Assembly (NCBI GenBank): GCA_032164295.1
Contig: JAJHTX010000001.1
Location: 3,162,001-3,226,000 of the forward strand
Length of the DNA stretch: 64,000 nucleotides
Direction of reading: 5' to 3'
From: Inonotus obliquus
Lineage: Eukaryota > Basidiomycota > Agaricomycetes > Hymenochaetales > Hymenochaetaceae
Under the pieces are notes generated by a model that worked only from the letters and a program-made list of their open reading frames with translations, was not told the DNA's origin and did not search any database. This document shows, piece by piece, positions 1-11,400 of the stretch (the stretch's first letter is position 1; every line of letters starts with the position of its first letter). The translations under genes and the position numbers were made by a program.

Positions 1-2
1 AT

Positions 3-3000
3 CGTGTCGAGACTCAGCCAGATCAAGAGAAGAATAAACCTCGAGGTGGAAACATCGAGAGAGCTCCCTATCGTAATTGTTTTGGATGTGGACAAATGGG
101 ACATGGACTTCGAACATGTTCAGAGGTGAAGAACATTGTTTCCCAAGGAATTGCCAAGTTTGATAACTCAGGGAAACTTTGCATGGGAAATGGAGAAGTG
201 ATCAGGCGAGCATTTGGAGAATCATTAGTCCAAGCTGCTAAACGCCAACACTCAGCAGAAAGCAAGGTCAACTTTATCACATGTCAATCCTCATCGGAAA
301 CTAGCGAGACATTATATGCGCACCCAGAAGAAGATGAGATTGGATATCCGATAACTCGTTCTCAGAAGACAACCAATCACAAGCGCAAGGATGTAATGGA
401 AAGACCCATTCAGTCAAGACCATCAAGGAGAGCAGAACCAGAAGTTGTCATCAATCGTATACCTCGAAAGTCGCAAGCAGAGACAATCAGTCCACCAGCC
501 AAGACTCAGCCAAGTGTCAAAGATATCACTATGACTAATGAGCAGTTGGTACAGAAGATTGACCCAAGGAATAGTTCGAGAGTATCAACTAGCAAAGAAG
601 AACCTACAGGAGACAAGTCGCAAACAGCACATCGTACACCACGCCAGTCGGAGATGTCAGCCAGTGTTAATCTTCAGACAGTCGCTGACAAAATCCTTTC
701 CCAGGATCAACTTATCTCAACTCGAGATCTTCTTGGAGCTTCTCCCGGATTAGCCCGGATCATCGCTGATAAGCTTCAGTACAAGACCATCAAACCCGCT
801 CCAGAAATGATAATGAGAGCCAATATTGTTGAAGAAGATTCAGAGGATAATTCAGAAGCATTCTGGACTCAACCAGTGATTGCCAAGACTCATGGCAGAC
901 TTATCCGATTAACAGTCAATTGCGGAGGACATGACATCAATGCTATTCTCGATACTGGATCGCAAATGAACATCTGTCATAGTCGATTCGCACAGCTCAT
1001 CCAAAGACCCATTGACAAAACTCAGAAAATGAATATGAACGATGCTAATGGAGGACAAGGAATGTTAGAAGGATTACTCACAGGAGTTCGACTTGACATT
1101 GGAAGCATCATTACCATAGGCAACATCTATGTTGGAAGCCAAGTTCCATTCGACTTACTGCTTGGAAGACCATGGCAGAGAGGAAACCTTATCTCCATCG
1201 ATGAACGGCCTAATGGCACTTATCTCCAATTCAAGGACCCTGAAGATCCAACTCGATCGAAGACTAGATATGAGATGCTAGTAACTCCTGATGGAAGCAA
1301 TGAGTCATGGGACTATGATCCATCAACATGGTTTGCTGCTCAACCTGATATCGATGATCAGGATGATTACCAAGCTCTATTTGAGAAGTTCACTCAGACA
1401 AGAGAGAAGGCATTGGAAGAAGTTCGAAATGAAGAAGGGACTGCATATACCGCATTTTCAGTTCCACCCTCATCAACTCAATGTATTGTCAAGGAATGGG
1501 AAATCGAAACAGGAGAAAAATCAGTGCCAAGGAATTTGACATTGATAGAGGATGAAGAAGACAGAGAAGAAAAAGAAGCTCGAAGTGACTCAGAATTACC
1601 TAATATCAGGATCTATCGAAAGCGAATGAGAGGCTCAGAAGAAACAGACAGCCTAGAGTCACTCACGGCTCCAAAGAAACCAAAGTTCAGTCAAGAGTCG
1701 GATTATGAGAGTGATCAACGTGATCCTCAGACCATGAGGATGAAGCCAGACCAGCCATCACAAAGTGTGCATGAGCATGGAATGACTAAGAAGGAAGAAT
1801 TACGAGATTCAGATGATGAAATATTAAGTATATTGAGTGTCGGAAGTGAAGGATACTCAAAACACCATCATTATGGACAAGAAGCTAGCACGTCACAGCC
1901 ATTCCCAACACTAATGATGTCGAAGAAGGACATCATAGTTAGGAATGATGAAGAAGAACTCTATTCCTCCAAGGAAATGGAGTCGGATCACTATGAAAAC
2001 GAGATCAATCCATTATTAAATGCACTATTTTCGGATTTTCACGAAATCGGCTCACCTCATACAGCCTCAGGGACCCTCCAGGTAGTCCACAATGACAGGG
2101 AATCACTCTGTGAGGATTATCTAGCAGGAAACCAGAGGGGGAAAGCCTACAAGCATAAAGGGAAGAAGTCAGTACAGCCGAAAATGCATAAATCTCCGAA
2201 ATCTCATATCTCCGCGAGTTCAGTTCCGATCACCGTCATTGAACCGCCGTTGGAAAGCCGTGATCCGTCCGATCATTCCAAGCCATCATACAATCTGCAC
2301 GGTGCAGATCCGACAAAGTTACGGAAGAAACCGCGTCGGAGAAAAAGGAAGCTCAAAGTTAGCATTGCTGAACGACCGATGGACGGATTTGCGCAATCAA
2401 GTAGCCGATCCGATAGCTCTAGACGAGAAGATTCCAACGATATCACAAGGAAGAGAAACGAACGACACCCGGTCAAGTTATGGCCTAATCTAGTAAATCC
2501 GAAAAATGCGACTCAGATATGGAACAGACAGCATGGAAATAGGACTCACATGCTACAACCAGACCCATTTCACGGGAAGGGAGGTCGACACAAACAGAAC
2601 AAGCCTAGAATCACCAAGAACGACCAAGAAATGAAGGAGATATGGCCAAAATCAAAACGAGAGGTTTTTGACCATAAAAGACCTTCAAGTAGCAAGGAAA
2701 GCAGCATTGACAGACCCCCAAAGACCATGCGAATGTCAAGTACACCCATGCAGATAGTGGCACAAGGAAAGAGATCAGTAATTGAGAAGGGAAATTCAGA
2801 GTTTGTGAACACACACCTGTGTAACACCCCCTATCAGACCCAACATCGCAATCCGACATCACTGAACGCACCAAACCACACGTATGATACACCGATCGAA
2901 AGCCCTTGTCAGCGCGAATCAAACAAGCCTAAGATGACGAAGATCGGTGGAGATTTGACCGAGATGCAGGGAGGTGAACGACGACACAGATATGGTGATG

Positions 3001-4294
3001 TGGCACATCCCCACACCTTCCCCAGCCCACAGACGAATGCACTAGACCTCAGAGACGCCCAGGGCAGTAGGTTAGTGCATGAAGTCGACGATAGACACCA
3101 GAAACTCACAGGAGACGCAAGAGAACACCTCAAAGACAGCCCAGAAGCTCAGAACCACTCAAACCCCAAATCCGACTTTCTTGTCTCCTCTAGCACGCAA
3201 ATAACAGTTGCAGACCAGCCAGATGGTTGTGAAGGAAGTGCTGAGAATGCTGATGATGATTCTATAATCATAAGAATCAGAATTAGTGGGCGGAACAGAA
3301 AGGAAAGCTTACCAGAGGTGAAAGATGCACGGAAAGATAGGAATGTAGTACACATGGCCGGAAACCTTCCCCAAGACATTGCAAACGAAAATGACGGTCC
3401 GAAGCGCAGTACACAGACTGAGGACAAGGCCAGGATGACAGCAAGCCAAGGATGGAGACCAGTTATTAAGGAGAAAATGAGTATGCTGTCGTTTTTTGTC
3501 AATACTCTAGTTTTGGTGATACTGTGCATTCAACTCACGAAAGCAAGCCCTCTACCACTCCAAATGTCCTCTAACGACCCATCCACCCTCTTGACACCCC
3601 CTAATACCCCTCAGACTCTCTTGGAGATGGTTAATGTCGAAGAATTGGTGGAAATTTTCGAACGTATGAAAGTAGGAGAGCCAGATTCAGTGATGGTAGA
3701 AGGAAGAATTGCTACGTTGACAAGCCAGACCCCAGACGGCACAGAAACCCATACCATTCTACACCCACACGTAGACGTCCTACCTCCAGACCAAGTAGAA
3801 ACTGCTGACCAGCTGCTGGATGCCCTTTGCGCCAGAATGGTCCCAGCACTTCGACTCCCTACCTCAGACTTCGCATACTACATGCAGAAAGTGCACGACA
3901 GCTCCATGAACAAGACCGGTACTCTTCTTCTGTCACCCCGGGGCATCAAATGGACACCAATTGAACCTGTTGACACTGAAGATGGTATCAGCACTGCACG
4001 ATTTTTGGAAGGACAAGCCGTACCGTATGAAGGAACAGTGTTGAGGTTGGATCAGTTTGAAGCACGAGTACGCAGGTCCATCAGCACACTGCCTATCCAA
4101 CACCAGATGGGCTCCTACCTTCTTTATGCTCCGTTGGCCCAGTACAGTGACTGGCCCCTTCGTGATGAAATCACTCAGCTCTGGATACACCTTATCGACC
4201 TCCACCTTCAGCTTTCACTTGCAGATTGTGCCTGTAACAGAAGATATTGGGCTTTGATGCCACCAGAGATGTTAGAAGAGTTGTCGAAAGAATG
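3..4294 (+). pseudogene. gag-protease polyprotein of outer element, 5' segment, interrupted by element A
   Basis: The frame is open from the first bases of the window, so the N terminus is missing. A CCHC zinc knuckle (C-F-G-C...H...C) lies at about 78-120 and an aspartic protease D-T-G motif at 951-959 (AILDTGS). About 700 residues of acidic, Ser/Lys-rich, probably disordered sequence follow. At the methionine at 3477 a hydrophobic stretch of about 20 residues ending near T-K-A-S-P looks like a signal peptide. After it comes a folded-looking domain rich in W, Y and L. The ORF is cut at the GAATG target duplication, reads briefly into the LTR of element A and stops at 4319. The remaining codons resume at 18237 in the matching phase. 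The protease identifies the element family. The role of the C-terminal domain is unknown. Confidence 0.75.
4290..4294. repeat. Target-site duplication of element A, left copy (GAATG)
   Basis: GAATG directly precedes the TGAAAGG start of the left LTR and is repeated directly after the right LTR at 18232-18236. A 5-bp duplication is usual for Ty3/gypsy integrases. Removing element A and one copy restores a continuous reading frame in the outer element. Confidence 0.95.
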
Positions 4295-4352
4295 TGAAAG
4301 GATTGTGCTGAAATTTTGATTCGATTAGGAACGCCGATCGAAACTACCCCGG

Positions 4353-5129
4353 ATGGGACCGGTTAATTTCACTGGCCGGAGACGATCAGGATCGACAGCG
4401 AGAAGCGGAGAACACGCGAATCCAATACAATCCGAAGCCGACGATCAAGAAGCATCGGCTAGCAACGCTAATCCCGACGATCACACTAAACCTTCGCAAA
4501 CGATGCAGCAAGTACAGCAACCTCCAACGGCTTGCTATAAATGCAGAAGAGTGCGACAGATCATCGAAGACCTACACAAGATAATACTACGGGAGGCAAC
4601 GGGCATGTTAACATATCATGTGTCCAGCGAACGAGCAACAGCTTATCGAGAATATCACAATCCCCCGGAGGTCGTTCGAAATCGCACGAGGTCAACAATA
4701 GCAATGGATACGGCAATAGGCATGCAACCAAAGACGCACTGGACAATAGTAGGAATCCACGACATATTAGCACTCGAGTGCCCAAGCACATTCGTGGAGA
4801 TCAGTGCAGACTATGTTACGAACCGCCGCTCACCGATAACAGCGGCATGGGTTGCAAACACACTCAGGGAACTATGGGCATACTGCAAAGCTATTCGACT
4901 ACAAGGAGACCTATACCTAGGCTGGAGAATACCTTCGAACGATACTCGACGAAGTGTACGGCTACTCATCGCCATAGGCACATACGTTAAACCACCTTGG
5001 TTTCCCCACGATGATATCCGATGTCGAATCACACTTGACGGCCCCGAACAAGAGTCCCGAGGCGACAAGCAAATCACAGCCTTCATAGCCCCAGATGCTA
5101 TACAACGGAACCCCGACGGAATTCCTTAA
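4353..5129 (+). CDS. LTR (U3)-encoded 258-aa protein of element A, 5' copy
   Basis: An intact ATG-initiated ORF lies wholly in U3. The N-terminal 55 residues are basic, Ser/Gln-rich and probably disordered. A C-Y-K-C pair (C61, C64) starts an alpha-helical part (RRVRQIIEDLHKIILRE). The C-terminal two thirds have a globular composition with several W and Y. I recognise no family. This 5' copy lies upstream of the LTR TATA box, so only read-through transcription would express it. The 3' copy is at the 3' end of the element's own RNA. Conservation of an identical ORF in both LTRs is expected from reverse transcription and does not by itself prove selection. Confidence 0.6.
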   Translation: MGPVNFTGRRRSGSTARSGEHANPIQSEADDQEASASNANPDDHTKPSQTMQQVQQPPTACYKCRRVRQIIEDLHKIILREATGMLTYHVSSERATAYREYHNPPEVVRNRTRSTIAMDTAIGMQPKTHWTIVGIHDILALECPSTFVEISADYVTNRRSPITAAWVANTLRELWAYCKAIRLQGDLYLGWRIPSNDTRRSVRLLIAIGTYVKPPWFPHDDIRCRITLDGPEQESRGDKQITAFIAPDAIQRNPDGIP

Positions 5130-5388
5130 ATGCACGAGCAACTGCGGACGAGCGAACTTTAACTACGGCGCAGCCATGCAAAACCAATGGCATACGAACA
5201 CGCATTCAATGACTCACTCACTGACTCACTCTATGCACAGGGCGCAGCACAAGGCCGACCCCGAGCATAGGTTTCAATTCAGTTCAAGTCAAGATGAGTC
5301 AACGCCGAGTCATCATCCTGCACAGGGCGCAGTCGATGAGTCAATCCGCAGCAGAACAATGGAATTACCAGACGAGTTTGGAAGCTAG
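5095..5388 (+). CDS. Possible second small U3 ORF (97 aa), 5' copy
   Basis: An ATG ORF overlaps the end of the 258-aa U3 ORF by 35 nt in another frame. It is rich in H, S, T and Q, with a short repeat (THSMTHSLTHSMH) that mirrors repeated actcactcactgact DNA at about 5210-5232. It may be only an open frame in repetitive LTR DNA. An identical copy is at 17466-17759. Confidence 0.2.
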   Translation: MLYNGTPTEFLKCTSNCGRANFNYGAAMQNQWHTNTHSMTHSLTHSMHRAQHKADPEHRFQFSSSQDESTPSHHPAQGAVDESIRSRTMELPDEFGS

Positions 5389-5459
5389 AACAACGAATCA
5401 GATCGAGAGTAGGAACTACGGAGCGTAGGAAGTGGTCCGTCCACAACATGAGGAAAAGG

Positions 5460-5494
5460 TATAAATAGTTGTAGACTTAGACCGTAGCTCCCCA
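5460..5494 (+). promoter_or_regulatory. Element A LTR core promoter and predicted transcription start
   Basis: TATAAATAG at 5460-5468 is preceded by GGAAAAGG. A start about 30 bp downstream would fall at about 5490-5494, at ATCTTTCTTTCGATCG, the sequence complementary to the primer-binding site. The same elements occur in the right LTR from 17831. Confidence 0.7.
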
Positions 5495-5862
5495 TCTTTC
5501 TTTCGATCGTCTTGTACATCGAGTCCTCTTAGGCATCTAGCTTCTAATCTGAAGACCACCTAATCTGCTTAACCTCTCTTACTCTACGGCGTGGAGCGAT
5601 TGATTAGTCGCCCACCGACTAGGGAAGCTTACGAACGGCAGTCGACACTGTCCTACTAGTCTGTCAACGAGGTTGAGGCCCGACTTGATTAGCTAAACGA
5701 AAACGTCCGAGGCAACGCTTAGATACTTGGGAATCTGCCCTGCTTGTGAAAACCGAGTAGGCTCCGGAAACTCTTAGAAAAGCATCGCCGAACCCGTAAC
5801 ACTGGTCTCAGTCCTACTGTGGTTACTGTATAGTCCCTTTAGGGCGAGCGTTTTCTAACATT

Positions 5863-5878
5863 CGATCGAAAGAAAGAT
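5863..5878 (+). other. Element A primer-binding site, probably self-priming
   Basis: CGATCGAAAGAAAGAT begins 3 nt after the 5' LTR and is the exact reverse complement (16 nt) of LTR positions 5494-5509, where the transcript should start. No TGG expected of a tRNA-primed PBS is present next to the LTR. In the Tf1 family the first bases of the mRNA fold back on the PBS as primer, and this fits the same scheme. Confidence 0.7.
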
Positions 5879-6420
5879 CTCCTTCGGGAATCTCAGTAGA
5901 TCAGTGTTATCGCTTTCTAACATACGAAGAAGGGAAGATCCACTCGCAATTGGGAGTGTAATAACCAACAGCGTCTAACGCTAGTGAAAGGTGCACGTCA
6001 CTACCGTTCTACAAATTACTCACATCATTATCAAATTAGCCACTGTTATTCTTTACTGGGCTTGCGTAGCAAACGTTAGTCAGGAAGAGTATCAGTTGTA
6101 TTCACCCAACTTCGACTCGAGCAGTTGTAATTGCCAGCCACTCGTCGAAGAACCATTACCTGCAGTTCCTACATACGTAGTCGAGCTACAGTGAAACTAT
6201 TACCGATACGATATACGATCAAGTGTCCCATCGCACATCGAATCGAGTACAAGTCTACTAGAGTCACCTTCATCGGAAGTCGACTGACTCGTAGCTAGTT
6301 GAAGAGTGATTCAGAAGGAAACCTGGGCTTACAGGAGGAGAAAAGAATCTGACAACTACGAAGAACATTATCCAGGAAGGATACGAAGTCAACTAAGGAA
6401 GCCAATTCGCTTATCGATAT
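5879..6420 (+). other. Element A leader, no convincing gene
   Basis: This is the region between the PBS and ORF1. It contains a degenerate second copy of the LTR-end/PBS motif (TTTCTAACAT then CGA-A-GAA) at about 5911-5930. A short open frame at 5991-6194 lacks an ATG start. Packaging or dimerisation signals would be expected here, but none can be assigned by eye. Confidence 0.5.
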
Positions 6421-7302
6421 ATGCAACATCAACGACGTAGTAACGGTCGAAGCAACCTACCAAGAGGTCCACGCAACGACACACAAGAACAGCCAGAACG
6501 TCGAGGCAACAATCGAAACGCAAGACAAGCACGAGAGTTGACAAGGGAATACGAAACCCTAGCAAGGATCGCGACACTCGAAAGACAAGTGATCGCACAA
6601 CATAACAGACAAGAGTTATTGGAGATCCACGAGGAACAACGTCAAATCGAAATCGACGAAATCAAATTCTTAACGAGAAGAATTATAGCAGCTGTCGAAG
6701 GACTCCAAGACAACGTTATCGCAGGAAGCACGCCAGCAAACTTACAGAGGTCTAATCTCCAGGAAGAGCAAACCGCTACAGGAGACGGAGTTACAGTATC
6801 TGGACTAGCCAAGGATCTCGAGGAATTCGAGCAATCGACAAGACATCGATTCTTCGTCGAACGAACGTTAATCAACGGACTCGTTGATAGAACAAATCAG
6901 CTAGAAGAGCAGAACAAGAAGCTCGACGACCAGTACCAACAACTCACAGAGTTAATCGGAAACATCCAGAGAGAACATATCGAAACAACTCAACGCATTC
7001 AAGAAACACGCAACGAAATCCAAAGGTCATTGGAAAGTAACGAATCGATAGACTCAGGCGAAACGCACATCGAACAGTTCACCTTCATTCCACGTGAACA
7101 GATCGAAGAAGTCTTGACAAGGATCCGTAACTTGACATTGGAAGAAGAACCCGCGACAGTATCAAGCGGCGTACAGACAAGCGTACCAATCGTTGAAACA
7201 TTCGAAACAACTCTATTACCGATCAGACCACCTCGCGTAGTAGCATTTACCGACAATGGCAACACCTCCAACACCAGATCAACTACAAGCTCGGATCAAT
7301 GA
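6421..7302 (+). CDS. Element A ORF1, coiled-coil protein preceding gag
   Basis: A 293-aa ORF with an ATG start. It is very rich in E, Q, R and N, with long heptad-like stretches (about residues 30-100 and 135-200) typical of coiled coils. No zinc knuckle or enzyme motif is seen. The C terminus is Ser/Thr-rich. It overlaps the gag start (7256) by 47 nt in another frame, and that gag ATG has a favourable context (ACAATGG). It could be a separate structural protein or the N-terminal part of gag divided off into its own frame. I do not recognise a family. Confidence 0.65.
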   Translation: MQHQRRSNGRSNLPRGPRNDTQEQPERRGNNRNARQARELTREYETLARIATLERQVIAQHNRQELLEIHEEQRQIEIDEIKFLTRRIIAAVEGLQDNVIAGSTPANLQRSNLQEEQTATGDGVTVSGLAKDLEEFEQSTRHRFFVERTLINGLVDRTNQLEEQNKKLDDQYQQLTELIGNIQREHIETTQRIQETRNEIQRSLESNESIDSGETHIEQFTFIPREQIEEVLTRIRNLTLEEEPATVSSGVQTSVPIVETFETTLLPIRPPRVVAFTDNGNTSNTRSTTSSDQ

Positions 7303-8371
7303 GCTTACTAGTCGAATGGCAAGATTGTCGATCAAACTACCAAAGTTTCTAGGCGCACGAGACGAAAGTATCGATCAATGGGTAGACAGGAGTGTGGCGA
7401 AATTAGTGTCAAACGGAATTAAGGACGAAAAGGAAATTGCGAACGCGCTATTCCTAGCTATCGAGGGAGATGCATTCAATTGGTTCCTCGAAAAGCAACT
7501 CACCGTATCATTCGACGCTACCACCGGAGCACTCAAGAGCTTACCTACCGTCGTAGATGCAGCAGGAGCGGTTGCGAAACCTCCTACCGCTATGTTCGCA
7601 TCACTCAGGGATATGATTCAATTCATTCGTACCAAAGCAGGCAAAACCGTTCCACAAGAACTCGAGGCCCTGAACAAGATATTCAATATCAAACAGGCCA
7701 GCAAACCTATCGAGAGTTACAATCACGCGTTCAGGCAACTACGAACGAAGATTGCAAGCACAGTGGACGAGAATACGATCAAGCACTGCTACATCAAAGG
7801 ATTGGATCAATGGCTTATCAATCGCGTACTCGCACACGACATGGAAGCATTCACGAAATTCGGTTACGAAGAATGGATGGCAATAACGGAGCAATATGCA
7901 GTCATGAACAAGACAAAGGCTCAGCTCACGCAAGGAACATATCAACCGCGGTATTCATTTCATGGACAACCGAGGTACGAGCAGCCTACAAGACTAGAAA
8001 GGGATCCGAACGCAATGGACATCGATGCAATCCGAGGCTTGCCGAAGAAGGGATCATCAGGATGTTACAATTGCGGAAGACAGGGTCACTATGCAAGCAA
8101 ATGCCCCGAACCAAGAAGATCACCTACGTCTAAAGGAGCACTAGGTAATCACCGCCAACATCGTCGACCAAACACGTCTAAAGGAGCACGTGGAAGATCG
8201 TCGAAGCATCACAAGAAGAATAGAAGAACCATGCACGCGAGAATTCAAGAAGCCGAATCCGAGGAAGAAGAAGACGACGATCATACGAACAAGCGAAACG
8301 TCAATCCCAAACCACGCGACCAGAAGCCTAACAAAGGAAAGGCTAAGGCACAAGGTCAGGGAAAAGACTAG
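7256..8371 (+). CDS. gag: Element A Gag (nucleocapsid) protein
   Basis: A 371-aa protein. The N-terminal two thirds resemble the Ty3/gypsy capsid domain, with helix-rich text including WFLEKQ, a YNHAFRQLRTK-type helix and a WMAITEQY region. The CCHC zinc knuckle is C-Y-N-C-G-R-Q-G-H-Y-A-S-K-C starting at C270. A basic, then acidic, then basic tail follows. It binds genomic RNA and forms the particle. The start is the ATG at 7256 inside the end of ORF1. The stop at 8369-8371 lies 3 nt after a slippery heptamer, so part of the ribosomes probably continue into pol. Confidence 0.9.
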   Translation: MATPPTPDQLQARINELTSRMARLSIKLPKFLGARDESIDQWVDRSVAKLVSNGIKDEKEIANALFLAIEGDAFNWFLEKQLTVSFDATTGALKSLPTVVDAAGAVAKPPTAMFASLRDMIQFIRTKAGKTVPQELEALNKIFNIKQASKPIESYNHAFRQLRTKIASTVDENTIKHCYIKGLDQWLINRVLAHDMEAFTKFGYEEWMAITEQYAVMNKTKAQLTQGTYQPRYSFHGQPRYEQPTRLERDPNAMDIDAIRGLPKKGSSGCYNCGRQGHYASKCPEPRRSPTSKGALGNHRQHRRPNTSKGARGRSSKHHKKNRRTMHARIQEAESEEEEDDDHTNKRNVNPKPRDQKPNKGKAKAQGQGKD

Positions 8372-8401
8372 CACCTCCGCTCAAGACTGCGAAGCGAGAG
8401 G
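8359..8401 (+). promoter_or_regulatory. Element A gag-pol -1 ribosomal frameshift signal
   Basis: The heptamer G_GGA_AAA (8359-8365) is in the gag frame and fits X_XXY_YYZ. After an 8-nt spacer, 8374-8381 (CCTCCGCT) can pair with 8393-8401 (AGCG-A-GAGG): 8 bp with one bulged A and an 11-nt loop. Pol is in the -1 frame and open from 8347, so the shift leads straight into pol. Confidence 0.7.
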
Positions 8402-8421
8402 GTAAGAAGGATTGCGAAGAA

Positions 8422-11400
8422 ATGTACAGTAAAGGATTACCGACATATGCATTACACCCAAGATTGCCTATCAGGATTCTTGTGGGAACGCAAACCTTAG
8501 CAGTCAAAGCACTTATCGACTCAGGAGCAACATGCAGTACTATTCATCCGGAGTTAGTACGAAAGCACGACTTACCAAGACGAACGCTATCACAACCTAG
8601 ACCGTTGCGAAATGCAGATGGAACATCAAACCGAAAAGGAGCAATCAAGTACGAAGTGGACGCACTTATATTTGACGGAATCAAGCCCATCGGTCAAACT
8701 CTGGCAGTCGCACATACGGGAACAGATCAGATCATACTAGGCATCGATTATTTGGGCAAGGCCAACCCGATCATCGATTGGAAGGAACAAGTCATGGAAG
8801 GAAATGGACAAACGATACCATTCGAGCTCAGTATCGTTCGAGCAGAGTCGACAAGCAAGAAACGGAAACGAAAACGGAAAAGTACAAACCGTAATCGTAG
8901 AGGCAGAACAAATAAGCCCTCACCGCGTTCAGGCAGCACCAATAAGACCGAACGGCGGGGTAGCAATGGCAATAAGGCTACGAAAGGCAGAGTCAATAAG
9001 ACCTTACGATCGAACCAGAGTAGCAATAGCAATAAGGCTACACGAAACGACCCAAGCGTCAACGGACCAAAGGGAAATCTGGTAACCGACAAGCGCAAAT
9101 CGGTAGACGATCAGGAGAACAGTTGTAATCGCGAACAACGAAGGAAAGCTAGGCCCAATCGAATAGGAGAGGCGACTAGTCAGGAGCGACCATCCTGGTA
9201 CGGGAATGAAAGAGCCATTACCCAAGACGAAGGCACGAAGACATCGAAAGCTCTATACAAGACAGAGAAACGAAAGGTTCCACAAGTAGATCAACGATCG
9301 CAGCATGGCAGTGGCAATAAGACCAAGCAGGCACAAGGCAGTCGCAATAAGACCTTGAAGAGTCGAGACGATCAACGACCGAAACCACAAGGCATTGGCA
9401 ATAAGCCCTTGAACAGTCAACGCAGTACCAATAAGACGTTGCCGTTGGATAGTAAATCACCTGTTACGCGCAAGACAGCCTATGGCAGGAAGACGAAAGC
9501 TAAAGCTACGAAGAGCCCTGGATCCGACTCATCTGACAACTCAGAAACCGACAGCGATAGCGACAACGATAGTGGAATATGGATTAGGCCAGACCTCAAC
9601 ACGAAGGAAAGGCAAAGGGACGACCGCCCTAGAGAAGGCAGAAACCGAAGTGAAAGCCGATCGACGAGAAACGAAACAAGGAACGTTTCACCACCAAGAA
9701 TTAGACCACGATCAGGAAGTCAATTCAGCAATGCTCCAAGGAAGAGAGCACGGACGCCAGAAGGTGAACGAACGTCGAACGCACCAAGACAAAGCAGCGC
9801 CAATAAGACTTTGCAGTCTAGTCAGAGCATTGGCAATAAGACTCGACAAGACTGGGCAGTACCAATAAGGCCCGAAGACGAATCAAGATCGCCTATATCA
9901 AGATTCGGGAATGAACAGGCAGAAAGACCTGACACACGAGTACAGAGTCAAGGCAGTCGCAATAAGCCCTTGCAACCGAGTACGACATCGCTAGGAAAGC
10001 GAAGACAAGAGTCACCGTCAGTCGAACGGAAGACAACGAAACCACGAGTAGTCAAGGAAGACCCTACATTCAAGTACTGGAAAGGTTATCTTCGAGAAGG
10101 AGAAGAAGCCGTAGGAAACTTTGATCCGAAAGGCACATGGATTATGCCACGAAAGGAACGATTCGAAGACAAACCGATACTAGGACATCGGCGAAGACAG
10201 TCTATCGATAGTACAGGAAGTACACGAACACGAAGCCCCGCACCGAAACGAACAAGGTGGGAGCACACGGATCAAGACGAAGTTATGGACGAACTGCAAG
10301 AACCAGGAGGAACCCAACCTCAAGAAGAAATGCATATCGAACGTATGGTAACCAACGAACCATCACCTATTCAGCAACGAATAGCGTATCTCGCCACCGA
10401 GGCTCGAGGTAAATCAAAACCCTTACTGCAGAAGGAGGATCTCGCAGAACTGTTTGAGATCAAACGAAATTGGTCACCAAATACGAATCGACAGCATCGC
10501 CAAGAGAAGCAACCATTGAACAAGGTTAGCTCAGTAGCGCAGCAATACTCGCAGCAGAAAGCAGCAGCAGAGGGATTGCTAGACACGCAGAAACGAGATT
10601 GGCGCAAACTGCTACCAAGGCAGATAGCAGACTATGCAGACGTATTCGATCCAGACAGGGCAAGACGACTACCGAGACATACGAAGTATGACATGGTCAT
10701 ACACCTCGATGAGAAGGAACCGTTACCGAAACCACGACCTATTATCAAGCTCACGCCAGTCGAACAGGAAGCACTGGACAACCACGTAGATGAGCTGATG
10801 AAGAAAGGATGGATTACCAAGGTCGAACCACACGAACCATGCCCAGTAGCATCACCCGTATTCTTTGTAGGAAAGAAGGACGGAGGGGCAAGAGTCGTAA
10901 CGGACTATCGAGCGATAAACCAAATCACGATACCAGACCCGTACCCGATTCCAATCATGAATGGGTTACCAGACAAGTTGGCAGGCAACAATTACTTCTT
11001 CACATTGGACATGCGGTCCGGATACCACAACTTGCGTATCAAGGAAGGAGACGAATGGAAAGCGGCATTCCGAGTCGGCAACGCAATTTACAAGCCACTC
11101 GTTATGATGTTCGGAATGAAGAACTCACCCGCAATATTCCAACGATTCATGAACGACAACTTTGAGCAATGGCTACGAAGTCAGGAGATACTTATCTACC
11201 TGGACGACATCATCGGAAAGGCAAAGACTGAGGAGGAACACTGGAAACTCCTACGAGCAGTCTTGAAGAAATGCCGAGAACTCGATATCTACTTGAAGAT
11301 CGAGAAGTGCCATTTCCTACAGAAGAAGCTAGACTACCTAGGCTTCATAGTGGGCGACAAGGGAGTACAAATGGACCCATACAAACTCAAAGCAATCGCA

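Larger units (their letters stand above)
4295..5860 (+). repeat. Element A 5' LTR
   Basis: The LTR starts TGAAAGG and ends TTCTAACA (TG...CA). Length is 1566 bp, the same as the right copy. U3 runs to about 5490 and holds the 258-aa ORF, then TATAAATAG at 5460-5468. R-U5 covers about 5490-5860. No difference from the right LTR was noticed by eye, and ORFs of 258, 149 and 97 aa translate identically in both. Confidence 0.95.

Noticed and set aside
2273..3529. Several - strand open frames inside the outer gag ORF
   Set aside because: They are antisense shadows of a biased coding sequence, with no introns or motifs of their own.
4353..5129. Reading the U3 ORF as a zinc-finger transcription factor
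   Set aside because: Only one CxxC pair is present, with no second pair at finger distance.
5991..6194. A 67-codon open frame in the element A leader with a hydrophobic start
   Set aside because: It begins with GTG, has no ATG near its start and no motif. A chance open frame is more likely.
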